From Castellaniella sp. (GTDB lineage: Bacteria > Pseudomonadota > Gammaproteobacteria > Burkholderiales > Burkholderiaceae_B), in contig NZ_SCQN01000012.1 in the NCBI RefSeq assembly GCF_004321985.1, positions 1-33,136 of the forward strand: DNA of 33,136 bases. The letters are read 5' to 3'. Every line of letters starts with the position of its first letter. Positions within the stretch are counted from its first letter, which is position 1. Below, piece by piece: positions 1 through 8,094 of this stretch. The position numbers and the translations under genes are program-made. Below the pieces are notes generated by a model, which worked only from the letters and a program-made list of their open reading frames with translations, made no database searches and had not been told where the DNA came from.

Positions 1-1
1 C

Positions 2-352
2 CGATCTCTGCAGTCCATTCCGCGCTCGCTCATCGAAGCTGCCGCCATCGACGGTGCAGGCCCCTCTCGGCGCTTCTGGACCATCGTGTTTCCCTTACTT
101 TCGCCCACGACGTTCTTCCTGCTCATCATCAATTTCATTTACGCGTTCTTCGATACCTTCGCGGTCATCGATGTGGTCACCCAGGGCGGGCCCGGCCATG
201 CCACCGACATTCTGGTCTACAAGGTCTACAACGCCGGCTTCAAGGGCCTGGACCTGGGGTCTTCGGCGGCCCAGTCTGTTGTGCTCATGCTGATTGTGAT
301 TGCCCTGACGGCCTTGCAGTTCCGCTATGTGGACCGAAAGGTGAACTACTGA
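2..352 (+). CDS. ugpA: Glycerol-3-phosphate ABC transporter permease UgpA, 3' part
   Basis: This is the C-terminal 116 residues of a binding-protein-dependent permease; the 5' part lies left of the window. The frame opens with the cytoplasmic EAA loop ([16 protein letters not shown]), which docks on the ATPase, followed by two hydrophobic membrane segments and the end [11 protein letters not shown]. Wording such as [33 protein letters not shown] matches what I remember of E. coli UgpA almost position by position. UgpA pairs with UgpE as the inner-membrane channel for sn-glycerol-3-phosphate and glycerophosphodiesters. The next genes, ugpE and ugpC, support the assignment. The stop codon TGA (350-352) overlaps an ATG at 352 that opens only a 14-codon frame; the true ugpE start is further on. 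Confidence 0.93.
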   Translation, partial: RSLQSIPRSLIEAAAIDGAGPSRRFWTIVFPLLSPTTFFLLIINFIYAFFDTFAVIDVVTQGGPGHATDILVYKVYNAGFKGLDLGSSAAQSVVLMLIVIALTALQFRYVDRKVNY

Positions 353-385
353 TGAAGCGCATCTTGCCCCACCGGAGTGCTGATT

Positions 386-1228
386 GTGGTTGAGCGCCGC
401 CCCCTGCTCGACTTCGTGACCCATGCGGTGCTGGTCCTGGGCGTGATCGTCGTGGCCTTTCCGATCTATGTCGCGATCATTGCTTCGACCCAGACTGCCC
501 AGGAGGTCGCGCAGGCGCCCATGTCTCTGCTGCCGGGCGGACACTTCCTGCATAACTACTGGGCCGTGCTCACCAGCGGCGGCAGCAACGCCCCGCCGGT
601 GGGCCGGATGCTGTGGATCAGCAGTTTCATGGCTCTGGCCATCGCTGTCGGAAAGATTTTCATCTCCATGCTGTCTGCTTTTGCGATCGTGTACTTCCAC
701 TTCCGCTTTCGCATGGTGTGCTTCTGGATGATCTTCGTCACGCTGATGCTGCCGGTCGAAGTCCGCATCGCTCCGACTTATGCGGTCGTGGCCAACCTTG
801 GCATGTTGAACAGCTACGCGGGGCTCACGCTGCCACTTATTGCCTCGGCCACGGCTACCTTCCTCTTCCGGCAGTTCTTCCTCACCGTGCCCGATGAACT
901 GATTGAGGCGGCCCGGATTGACGGTGCCGGTCCCATGCGCTTCTTCAAGGACATCCTGCTGCCCTTGTCGCGAACCAGCATTGCGGCATTGTTCGTCATC
1001 CAGTTCATCTACGGCTGGAACCAATATCTCTGGCCGCTCATTATCACGACCCACGAGGACATGTACCCCATCGTGGTTGGCATTCAACGCATGATCGCCG
1101 GGGGTGACAGCGTGACGGAATGGAATCTGGTCATGGCAACGGCCATCCTTGCCATGCTTCCGCCGGCTGCCGTGGTGATCCTGATGCAAAGATGGTTCGT
1201 CAAGGGCCTGGTCGATACTGAAAAATAG
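386..1228 (+). CDS. ugpE: Glycerol-3-phosphate ABC transporter permease UgpE
   Basis: A 280-residue inner-membrane permease, the second channel half of the Ugp importer. It has about six hydrophobic segments, the sequence [16 protein letters not shown], and an EAA loop ([16 protein letters not shown]) near residue 175. The end VKGLVDTEK matches E. coli UgpE (RGLVDSEK) as remembered. I chose GTG at 386 rather than GTG at 377. It yields [10 protein letters not shown], close to the E. coli start MIENRP, and GGAG at 374-377 lies 8 bases upstream as a ribosome site; the 377 codon would overlap that site. The gene sits 33 bases after ugpA and 14 before ugpC, so all three should be one transcript. 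Confidence 0.95.
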   Translation: MVERRPLLDFVTHAVLVLGVIVVAFPIYVAIIASTQTAQEVAQAPMSLLPGGHFLHNYWAVLTSGGSNAPPVGRMLWISSFMALAIAVGKIFISMLSAFAIVYFHFRFRMVCFWMIFVTLMLPVEVRIAPTYAVVANLGMLNSYAGLTLPLIASATATFLFRQFFLTVPDELIEAARIDGAGPMRFFKDILLPLSRTSIAALFVIQFIYGWNQYLWPLIITTHEDMYPIVVGIQRMIAGGDSVTEWNLVMATAILAMLPPAAVVILMQRWFVKGLVDTEK

Positions 1229-1242
1229 GACATACGCTTTTC

Positions 1243-2319
1243 ATGGCTACCCTGAGCTTTCGCGATGTTCGCAAGACTTACCCAGGCGGTGTTGCCGTCA
1301 TTCATGGGATCTCGATCGACATCGAGGACGGCGAGTTTGTCGTCATCGTCGGGCCGTCCGGTTGTGGCAAATCAACACTGATGCGCATGGTGGCGGGTCT
1401 GGAGTCCGTCACCGAGGGCCAGATCCTGATCGGTGAGCGCGTGGTGAACGACCTGGAGCCGGCCGAGCGTGACATTGCCATGGTGTTCCAGAATTACGCG
1501 CTGTACCCGCACATGAGTGTCTTCGAGAACATGGCCTATGGACTGAAGATCCGCAAGCTGAGCCGCGCTGAAATCCGGCAGAGGGTCGAGGACGCCGCCC
1601 GCATCCTGGAACTGGAACATCTGCTGGAGCGGCGTCCGCGCCAGCTCTCCGGTGGGCAGCGTCAACGGGTGGCGATGGGGCGCGCCATCGTACGTGAGCC
1701 CGCCGTTTTCCTGTTTGATGAGCCGCTGTCCAATCTGGACGCCAAGCTGAGGGTGCAGATGCGCCTGGAGATCCAGAAGCTGCATCAACGCCTGGGCACC
1801 ACGAGCCTGTACGTCACGCACGACCAGGTTGAAGCGATGACACTTGCGCACCGCATGATCGTCATGAACAAGGGTATCCCGGAACAGATTGGCACCCCCG
1901 CGGAAGTCTTTGAGTTTCCAGCCACGCTTTTTGTCGCTGGATTCATTGGTTCGCCGCCTATGAATCTGCTCGAAGTCTCCGTCGATGCGGAAGGCCGACC
2001 GCAGGATCCGGAGGGCCACACGCTTCCGTTCCAGGTGCCGGCCCGTCGCGTGGAGAGGCTGGTCTTGGGACTGCGCCCCGAACATCTGCGTCTGAATGCG
2101 TCAGATGGTCTGAAAGCCCGGATCGAGATGATCGAAACTCTGGGGTCTGAGCAGCTCATCCATATGCGGTGGGGGGAGCAGCGGCTGGTGCTGCGCTGTG
2201 CTGTTGACGACACGCACGACAGACCTTTGTCGATCGGCGACACGGTCGTCCTGGGGACGGATGGTCGACACCCGGCGCACTGGTTTGACGGGCAGACCGG
2301 GCACCGGGTCGACGACTGA
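1243..2319 (+). CDS. ugpC: Glycerol-3-phosphate ABC transporter ATP-binding protein UgpC
   Basis: A 358-residue ATPase of the MalK/UgpC class that powers UgpAE at the cytoplasmic face. Visible motifs are Walker [10 protein letters not shown] (residues 37-45), Q-loop [10 protein letters not shown], signature LSGGQ (135-139), Walker [13 protein letters not shown] (155-166) and the H-loop histidine in [13 protein letters not shown]-terminal regulatory TOBE region of about 120 residues follows, containing [10 protein letters not shown], as usual for CUT1 transporter ATPases. Length is normal for the family. UgpC is inferred from its position after ugpA and ugpE; on sequence alone MalK-like is equally possible. 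No ugpB or ugpQ is seen downstream; ugpB presumably lies to the left. Confidence 0.93.
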   Translation: MATLSFRDVRKTYPGGVAVIHGISIDIEDGEFVVIVGPSGCGKSTLMRMVAGLESVTEGQILIGERVVNDLEPAERDIAMVFQNYALYPHMSVFENMAYGLKIRKLSRAEIRQRVEDAARILELEHLLERRPRQLSGGQRQRVAMGRAIVREPAVFLFDEPLSNLDAKLRVQMRLEIQKLHQRLGTTSLYVTHDQVEAMTLAHRMIVMNKGIPEQIGTPAEVFEFPATLFVAGFIGSPPMNLLEVSVDAEGRPQDPEGHTLPFQVPARRVERLVLGLRPEHLRLNASDGLKARIEMIETLGSEQLIHMRWGEQRLVLRCAVDDTHDRPLSIGDTVVLGTDGRHPAHWFDGQTGHRVDD

Positions 2320-2338
2320 GATCGCATCGGGGTATTCC

Positions 2339-2380
2339 ACACATGACAACAGCGCCTTCGATGGCGCTGTTGTCATGTGT
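2339..2380. terminator. 18-bp perfect hairpin between convergent genes, likely bidirectional terminator
   Basis: The arm ACACATGACAACAGCGCC at 2339-2356 is exactly complementary to 2363-2380, with the loop TTCGAT. It lies 20 bases after the ugpC stop and 35 bases from the stop of the minus-strand binding-protein gene, so it can end both transcripts. Neither side shows a run of T, so it is not a textbook intrinsic terminator. Confidence 0.7.
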
Positions 2381-2415
2381 GGCGCCTCAAAGAGGTGCCG
2401 TTACGGCGAAGCGGC

Positions 2416-3537
2416 TTATTTGAAGACCGTCTTGCTGCCGTCCGCGTGCCAGGTGAACACGTCGAACTTGAAGGACTTCAGGTCGCCTTGCTTGTTCCAA
2501 GCCAGATCACCGATTGGGGTCTTGACCGAATGGCTGTGCAACCAGGCCGCGACCTTTATTGGGTCGTCCTTGCCGACGCCCTTGATCCCGGCGGCAATGG
2601 CATCGACCGCAGAGTAGGCCGTCAACTGGAACGCCCCGCCCGGATTGCGCTTCTTGTCCTTGAATGCCTTCACGACCGCCGCGTTGCCCGGGTCGTTGGT
2701 GTGGTCTGCCGGCAACGTGACCAGCATGCCCTCGACCGCGGGCCCTGCGATGGCGTTGATGTCAGGATTACCCACGCCTTCGGGTCCCATGAACTTGGCC
2801 TTGAGCCCCTGCTCTGCACCCTGGCGCAGCAACAAGCCCATTTCGGGGTGATAGCCGCCGTAGTACACGAAGTCGGCGCCGGAGGACTTGAGTTTGGTGA
2901 TGACGGCGGAGTAGTCGCTGTCCCCCGCGTTGATGCCCTCGAACATCACGATTTTCACGCCGGCCTTTTCCAGGTCGTTCTTCACGGCGGTGGCGATGCC
3001 TTGGCCGTAGGACTGCTTGTCATGCAGCACGGCGACGGCCTTGGGATGAATGTGTTGTTCGATGAACTTTGCGGCAGCGGGGCCCTGCTGGTCGTCGCGA
3101 CCGATGGTGCGGAAGATCGTGTCGTAGTTCTTGCCATCGGTCACCAGCGGCGATGTGGCAGAAGGCGACACCATGACCACGCCTTCGTTGTTGTAGATGG
3201 GCGTAGCCGCAATCGTCGCGCCGGAGCACACATGGCCCACGACGTAATGAATCTTCTCGTTGACCACACGGTTGGCCACGACAGGACCCTGCTTGGGTTC
3301 GCAGGCATCATCCATGATGACGGCTTGAAGCTTGTTCCCCAGCACGCCGCCCTTGGCGTTGATGGATTCAATTGCCGTGTCCACGCCTTCCTTGACCATG
3401 TCACCATACTGCGTCAAAGCCCCGGTAAAAGGCCCCGCGATTGCGATCTTGATTGTGGCAGCGTTCGCAGCGGAAGAAAGCACCATGCCGGCGGCCAAGC
3501 CTAGTGCGGCTGCCATCGGCGTAAAGCGAATGTTCAT
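2416..3537 (-). CDS. livJ: Branched-chain amino acid ABC transporter substrate-binding protein (LivJ/LivK type)
   Basis: A 373-residue periplasmic binding protein. The start at 3537 is chosen because AGGAGG lies just upstream (plus-strand CCTCCT at 3542-3547) and a clean signal peptide follows, with probable cleavage after SSAANA (residue 26). The mature chain begins ATIKIAIAGPFTG, typical of LivJ. Two cysteines, in DDACEP and HVCSGA, match the pair that forms the disulfide in E. coli LivJ/LivK. Motifs SPSATSP, TIFRTIGRDDQQGP and YSAV are characteristic of the family. It should bind Leu/Ile/Val or a related amino acid. No livHMGF permease or ATPase genes adjoin it, so it must serve a transporter encoded elsewhere. 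A longer frame back to 3666 overlaps oxyR and is unlikely. Confidence 0.9.
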   Translation of the reverse strand: MNIRFTPMAAALGLAAGMVLSSAANAATIKIAIAGPFTGALTQYGDMVKEGVDTAIESINAKGGVLGNKLQAVIMDDACEPKQGPVVANRVVNEKIHYVVGHVCSGATIAATPIYNNEGVVMVSPSATSPLVTDGKNYDTIFRTIGRDDQQGPAAAKFIEQHIHPKAVAVLHDKQSYGQGIATAVKNDLEKAGVKIVMFEGINAGDSDYSAVITKLKSSGADFVYYGGYHPEMGLLLRQGAEQGLKAKFMGPEGVGNPDINAIAGPAVEGMLVTLPADHTNDPGNAAVVKAFKDKKRNPGGAFQLTAYSAVDAIAAGIKGVGKDDPIKVAAWLHSHSVKTPIGDLAWNKQGDLKSFKFDVFTWHADGSKTVFK

Positions 3538-3563
3538 AGAACCTCCTGTGAAAGACCTAAAAA

Positions 3564-3582
3564 AGAATACACGAAACGTTTC
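3564..3582 (-). promoter_or_regulatory. Candidate promoter and palindrome upstream of livJ
   Basis: Read on the minus strand, TATTCT (3569-3564) could be a -10 box. Directly upstream of it is a perfect 10-bp palindrome, GAAACGTTTC (3573-3582), where a repressor could block RNA polymerase. I see no good -35 box, so this is a weak prediction based on position and symmetry only. Confidence 0.3.
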
Positions 3583-3662
3583 TGAATGTGGTCTATGGCC
3601 ACACAGGGGTTTTCCCGATGGGTTAGGTACGCGGATCCTCCTTTCGGCACGAAATCCGGGGC

Positions 3663-4610
3663 TCAATCAGCGGCCTGGACAGCATCCTCGAGCATGGTCA
3701 CTCCGGGCATCCCACATTGGCGTACTGCATGGACCAGCGCTTCGATGGCCGCGAGGCGCGGAAAGCTCTTGCGCCACACCAGCACGACGCGCCGGTCCGG
3801 GACTGGCGGCTTGAATGGAACGTACTTCAGCAACCGGCTCTCCGCGCCCCGGATGCCCAGCGCACTGGCCGGAAGGACCGTGATGCCGATGCCGGCTGCC
3901 ACCATGTGGCGGATGGTCTCCAGCGAGGAACCCTCGAAGGTACGCTGGATACCCTCGCTGGAGGCGGAATAGCGTGACAATTCGGGGCAAACCTCCAACA
4001 CTTGGTCGCGAAAGCAGTGGCCGGCACCCAGCAGCAGCATGGTTTCTTCTTTCAGCCGCCGCGAATCGATTTCTTTTTCCTGTGCCCAGGGGTGCTGATG
4101 TGGCAGCGCCACGAAAAATGGTTCGTCGAACAGGGCGCATTGTGCGAAGCCCGTTTCAGGCAATGGCAGGGCCACGATGGCGCAGTCGATCTCGCCCTGG
4201 CGCAGCAGCTCCAACAGGCGCGTGGTGTAATTCTCCTGTAACAGCAGCGGCATCTGCGGAGTTTGCCGGATCTGTGTGGGCACCAGGTAGGGCAGCAGAT
4301 AAGGCCCCACGGTATAGATGACACCGACCCGTAGGGGACCTTCCAGGGGGTCGTGGCCTTGGTGCGCGATTTCCCGCAGTTTGGCGCCCTCTTCCAGGAC
4401 CTTCTGGGCCTGGCTCACGACCCTCAGGCCGATGGGCGTGATGCCGACCTCCACGCCTCCGCGTTCGAACAGGATCACGCCCAGTTCGTCTTCAAGCTTG
4501 CGGATGGCCACCGACAGCGTCGGCTGGCTCACGAAGCACGCCTCCGCAGCCCGCCCGAAATGGCGCTCCCGGGCGACTGCAACGATGTACTTCAGCTCGG
4601 TGAGGGTCAT
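3663..4610 (-). CDS. oxyR: Hydrogen-peroxide-sensing LysR-family regulator OxyR
   Basis: A 315-residue LysR-type transcription regulator. The N-terminal winged helix-turn-helix is MTLTELKYIVAVARERHFGR followed by AAEACFVSQPTLSVAIRKLE. The regulatory half carries GAGHCFRDQVLEVC, whose cysteines fall at residues 199 and 208, the same numbers as the redox pair of E. coli OxyR. Oxidation of that pair by peroxide forms a disulfide and switches on antioxidant genes in known OxyR proteins. The gene follows recG by 40 bases on the same strand. No catalase or alkyl hydroperoxide reductase gene is adjacent. The assignment is strong because both the cysteine spacing and numbering are kept. Confidence 0.95.
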   Translation of the reverse strand: MTLTELKYIVAVARERHFGRAAEACFVSQPTLSVAIRKLEDELGVILFERGGVEVGITPIGLRVVSQAQKVLEEGAKLREIAHQGHDPLEGPLRVGVIYTVGPYLLPYLVPTQIRQTPQMPLLLQENYTTRLLELLRQGEIDCAIVALPLPETGFAQCALFDEPFFVALPHQHPWAQEKEIDSRRLKEETMLLLGAGHCFRDQVLEVCPELSRYSASSEGIQRTFEGSSLETIRHMVAAGIGITVLPASALGIRGAESRLLKYVPFKPPVPDRRVVLVWRKSFPRLAAIEALVHAVRQCGMPGVTMLEDAVQAAD

Positions 4611-4650
4611 GAACGCTTCTCCACGAAAGGGTCAATACAATCGGGTTGGA

Positions 4651-6705
4651 TCAAATCCGCAGGTACTGGGCGGCACCAGCCATCCAGCGCTTCTGGTGAG
4701 CCTGGGCCTGATCCGGATAATCTCGGGTCATCCAGACAGCCGCCTCTCGCGCCTGATCCAGCAGGCCGCCATCCGTATTCAGGTCAGCGAAGCGCAGCAG
4801 GGCTTGGCCAGACTGGCGCAGTCCCAGCAATTCACCCGGGCCGCGCTGGGCCAGATCGCGGCGCGCAATCTCGAATCCGTCGCTGGTCTCGAACATGGCG
4901 CGCAGGCGCTCGCGGGCAATCGCTGACAGAGGCGACTGATAGAGCAGCACACAGATGGAGGGTCTGGGGCCCCGTCCCACCCGGCCGCGCAATTGGTGAA
5001 GCTGGGCCAAGCCGAAGCGCTCGGCATGCTCGATGATCATCAGGCTGGCATTGGGAACATCCACTCCGACTTCGACCACCGTAGTGCTGACCAGCACATC
5101 CAGTTGGCCGGCCCGGAAGGCCTGCATGGTCGAGGATTTTTCCTGGTGAGGCAAGCGTCCATGCATGAGGCCGATACGCAGATCCGGGAGCGATTGGCAC
5201 AGGTGCTCCCAGGTATCCACCGCCGTCTGCAGCTGCAGCGCCTCACTTTCCTCGACCAACGGGCATACCCAGTACGCCTGTTCGCCGTCACGCACAGCCC
5301 GCGCGACATGCGTAAGCACGTCTTCGCGACGGCGATCGTCAAAGAGCCGGGTCTGTACCGGCGAGCGGCCCGGAGGCATTTCGTCCAGCACGGACACGTC
5401 CATGTCGGCGAAAAACGCCATCGCCAACGTGCGAGGGATCGGCGTGGCGCTCATGCTCAGCTGATGGGGGTGCAGTCCAGACTGGTCGCCCTTGCGGTTC
5501 AGCGCGAGCCGCTGGTTGACACCGAAGCGGTGTTGTTCGTCGCTGATGACCAGACCCAGGCGGTCGAAGACGACCTTGTCCTGGATCAGCGCCTGGGTGC
5601 CGACAGCCAACCGGGCCTGCCCCGTAGCGATGGCTTTCAGGGCCTCCCGGCGTGCGCCGGCCGCCATGTTGCCGGCCAGCCAGACTGGCGTCTCGCCTAG
5701 CGGTTCAAGCCATTCCGAAAGCTTGCGCCACAGCTGTTCGGCCAGGATCTCGGTCGGTGCCATGACAGCCACCTGCACCCCCGCAGCCAACGCTTGGGCC
5801 ACTGCCAGCGCCGCAACCAGCGTCTTGCCACTGCCGACGTCACCCTGAAGCAGCCGGTGCATGGGATGCGGCTGGGCCAGATCCGCCCGAATCTGCCCCA
5901 CTGCCCGCTGTTGAGCATTCGTGGGAGAAAACGGTAGTGAATCCATTAACCGGTTGACCAGTGGGCTGTCTGCCGCGAGCGGCCAGGCCCGCTGCGCACG
6001 GCGGACGGCGCGGGCCTGTGCCAGCGCGAGCTGCTGCGCCAGGATCTCATCGAACTTGATACGCCGCCAGGCTGGATGCTCGTGCCTGGCAAGTAGCTCC
6101 AGGGAAATATCCGGAGTGGGATGGTGCAGCAGGCGCAGGGAGGGCGCGAATTCAGCCAGGTCGTAATGTGTGCGGATGGCCGGCGGCAGCGTGTCGCTCA
6201 GGTCGGCTTCGTTGAGCGCATGGGAGATCGCCCTGCGCAGGCTAGCCTGGGGCAGTCCCTGGGTGGTGGGATAGATAGGGGTCAGCGTGTCCGGGAGCGC
6301 GCCGTCCGGCTCAGTCAGCAGCGGGTGAATGATCTCCAGACCTCGGTATCCGGCGCGGACCTCGCCACGTGCCCTAACCCGTCGGCCCGCAGAAACCCGG
6401 GCCTGCTGCCCGGAGTAGACGTGCAGCCAGCGTAGATTCAGGCGGCCCGTAGGGTCCTGTAGCGTTGCCTGCAGTTCGCGCCTGGGCTGGTAGTGAGACT
6501 GCGAATCCGTGATCTCGCCCTCGAAGAGCCCCCACTGCCCTGGGAGCGCCTGTGCCACGGGCGTGACGTGTGTCTCGTCCTCGTAGCGCAGGGGCAGATG
6601 GACCACGAAATCGGCTGCAGTGTACAGACCGAGACGTTCGAAGGCACGCCGCTCGGTGGTCGTCCGGGTACGCGTCTTTGGGCCAGTGCCTGCTTTGGCG
6701 GCCAC
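4651..6705 (-). CDS. recG: ATP-dependent DNA helicase RecG
   Basis: A 684-residue superfamily 2 helicase that remodels stalled replication forks and Holliday junctions. Order of parts: N-terminal region with LGLYTAADFVVHLPLRYED (residues 25-43); an OB-like wedge domain (roughly 55-130); Walker A GDVGSGKT (288-295); Walker B/DEQH box with ISDEQHRFGVNQR (387-399); the helicase C domain with STTVVEVGVDVPNAS; the motif QLRGRVGRG; and a C-terminal region with RGPGELLGLRQSG. Length is normal. The start is GTG at 6705, the only initiation codon in this frame after the ridA stop TAA at 6727-6729. That leaves only 21 bases between the genes, and recG and ridA share a reading frame. The ribosome site is weak, which fits coupling to ridA translation. 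Confidence 0.96.
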   Translation of the reverse strand: MAAKAGTGPKTRTRTTTERRAFERLGLYTAADFVVHLPLRYEDETHVTPVAQALPGQWGLFEGEITDSQSHYQPRRELQATLQDPTGRLNLRWLHVYSGQQARVSAGRRVRARGEVRAGYRGLEIIHPLLTEPDGALPDTLTPIYPTTQGLPQASLRRAISHALNEADLSDTLPPAIRTHYDLAEFAPSLRLLHHPTPDISLELLARHEHPAWRRIKFDEILAQQLALAQARAVRRAQRAWPLAADSPLVNRLMDSLPFSPTNAQQRAVGQIRADLAQPHPMHRLLQGDVGSGKTLVAALAVAQALAAGVQVAVMAPTEILAEQLWRKLSEWLEPLGETPVWLAGNMAAGARREALKAIATGQARLAVGTQALIQDKVVFDRLGLVISDEQHRFGVNQRLALNRKGDQSGLHPHQLSMSATPIPRTLAMAFFADMDVSVLDEMPPGRSPVQTRLFDDRRREDVLTHVARAVRDGEQAYWVCPLVEESEALQLQTAVDTWEHLCQSLPDLRIGLMHGRLPHQEKSSTMQAFRAGQLDVLVSTTVVEVGVDVPNASLMIIEHAERFGLAQLHQLRGRVGRGPRPSICVLLYQSPLSAIARERLRAMFETSDGFEIARRDLAQRGPGELLGLRQSGQALLRFADLNTDGGLLDQAREAAVWMTRDYPDQAQAHQKRWMAGAAQYLRI

Positions 6706-6726
6706 GATCCCGCATCCGGCTCGCGA

Positions 6727-7113
6727 TTACAGCGCCAGAACGGCTTCGACCTCGAACTGGGCGCCCTTGGGCAGGCTCGCCACACCCAGCGTGGATCGCG
6801 CCGGATAGGGCTGTGGAATGATTTCTGCCATGATGGCGTTGGCACTGGCGAACTTGCTCAGGTCGGTCAGAAAGAGCGTGAGCTTGACAATGTTGTCCAG
6901 CGTCCCGCCGGCAGCCTCGATCACGGCCTGCATGTTGGCGAAGGACTGGCGGACCTGGCCTTCAAAGTTTTCAGACACCAGTTCGCCGGTTCCGGGCTCC
7001 AGGCCGATCTGTCCAGAAAGAAACACAAGACGGCCGCCCTGGGTGCCGACCGCCTGCGAATACGGACCGACGGCTGCCGGTGCGGCATCGGTGTGGATGA
7101 TTGTCTTGCTCAT
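6727..7113 (-). CDS. ridA: Reactive enamine/imine deaminase RidA (YjgF/YER057c/UK114 family)
   Basis: A 128-residue cytosolic protein, the usual length. Family features visible: SKTIIHTDAAPAAVGPYSQAV at the N-terminus, FLSGQIGLEP, the segment NMQAVIEAAGGTLDNIVKLT, and YPARST, whose arginine is the catalytic/substrate-binding residue of RidA. Members hydrolyse 2-aminoacrylate and related enamines released by PLP enzymes, protecting those enzymes from damage; they form trimers. It is the first gene of a tight group with recG, and probably oxyR, on the minus strand. A GGGAAG ribosome site lies a few bases before the ATG. Confidence 0.93.
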   Translation of the reverse strand: MSKTIIHTDAAPAAVGPYSQAVGTQGGRLVFLSGQIGLEPGTGELVSENFEGQVRQSFANMQAVIEAAGGTLDNIVKLTLFLTDLSKFASANAIMAEIIPQPYPARSTLGVASLPKGAQFEVEAVLAL

Positions 7114-7183
7114 GATGGGCTTCCCTGAAGGCGGTTGTTGAACTATCAGAGTTTACCGATCAATAGCAGAAAGTAAAGTGGCG

Positions 7184-7960
7184 CTATTTGTCCGCGAAGG
7201 CCCGCTCATACACGTAATCGCCCGGTTCTCCGACACTGGGCGACACCTGGAATCCGCGCGCGTCCAGCAGCTTGCGCAAGTCCACGAGCATGGCGGGGCT
7301 GCCACAGATCATGGCGCGATCGCAGGCCGGGTCCAGCGGAGGTAGACCGATGTCGCGGAAGACCTGTCCGCTGTCGATCAGCGCCGTCAGGCGTCCCTGA
7401 TGAACGTAGGGCTCGCGGGTGACCGTGGGGTAATAGATCAGTTTTTCGCGTACCATCTCGCCCAGGTACTCGTCCTTCGGCAATTCGTCCCGCAGGTATT
7501 CGCCATAGGCCAGCTCGCTGACGAACCGGACCCCATGCATCAGGATGATGCGGTCGAACCGCTCGTAAGCCTCCGGATCCTTGGCGATGCTCAGAAACGG
7601 TGCCAAGCCGGTTCCGGTGGCGAAAAGATAAAGGTGCCGTCCGGGCTTCAGGTCGTCGGTCACCAGCGTTCCCACCGGCTTGCGGCTGATGAGGATGGAA
7701 TCCCCTGGTTGCAGGTGCTGCAGCCTTGAGGTCAGCGGACCATTGGCCACCTTGATGCTGAAAAACTCGAGATTGTCTTCGTGGTTTGCGCTGGCGATAC
7801 TGTAGGCGCGCATGAGCGGCTTGCCCTCGACCTCGAGGCCCAGCATGACGAAATGGCCATTGTGGAATCGCAGGCCCGGGTCACGCGTGGTCTTGAAAGA
7901 AAACAGCGTGTCGTTCCAGTGGCGGACACTCAGGACTTGTTCAGAAAGGAAGGCAGCCAT
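7184..7960 (-). CDS. fpr: Ferredoxin/flavodoxin--NADP+ reductase
   Basis: A 258-residue FAD enzyme that moves electrons between NADPH and ferredoxin or flavodoxin. FAD-binding motif RAYSIASA is at residues 51-58, GTGLAPF of the NADP domain at about 116-122, CGSPAML near the nicotinamide site, and the C-terminus is YVYERAFADK. The start MAAFLSEQVLSVRHWNDTLF at 7960 matches remembered betaproteobacterial Fpr proteins; the same frame runs back to 8080 but that extension has no family resemblance. No strong ribosome site is seen. It lies between ridA and ntrC on the same strand, with 70 bases to the ridA start and 134 to the ntrC stop, so it may be its own unit. Confidence 0.92.
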   Translation of the reverse strand: MAAFLSEQVLSVRHWNDTLFSFKTTRDPGLRFHNGHFVMLGLEVEGKPLMRAYSIASANHEDNLEFFSIKVANGPLTSRLQHLQPGDSILISRKPVGTLVTDDLKPGRHLYLFATGTGLAPFLSIAKDPEAYERFDRIILMHGVRFVSELAYGEYLRDELPKDEYLGEMVREKLIYYPTVTREPYVHQGRLTALIDSGQVFRDIGLPPLDPACDRAMICGSPAMLVDLRKLLDARGFQVSPSVGEPGDYVYERAFADK

Positions 7961-8094
7961 CGCATGGATCCAGCCAGGCGCTAAAAGCCCAGCTCGAAAA
8001 GCAGTCAAACTTGGTATTGTACTCGGCGGCTCAGCGATCACCCCTCGAGACCCGCCGTCGATCAAGGGTGGTACCCCCAATCCATCCGCGTGAA

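Noticed and set aside
95-1189. Long minus-strand open frame of 364 codons opposite ugpA/ugpE
   Set aside because: Rich in His, Arg, Asp and Gln with no domain; a typical antisense shadow of a high-G+C membrane protein gene.
2377-3504. Plus-strand open frame of 375 codons opposite livJ
   Set aside because: The minus-strand frame is a clear LivJ with signal peptide and ribosome site; the plus frame has His/Asp/Val-rich shadow composition and no family motif.
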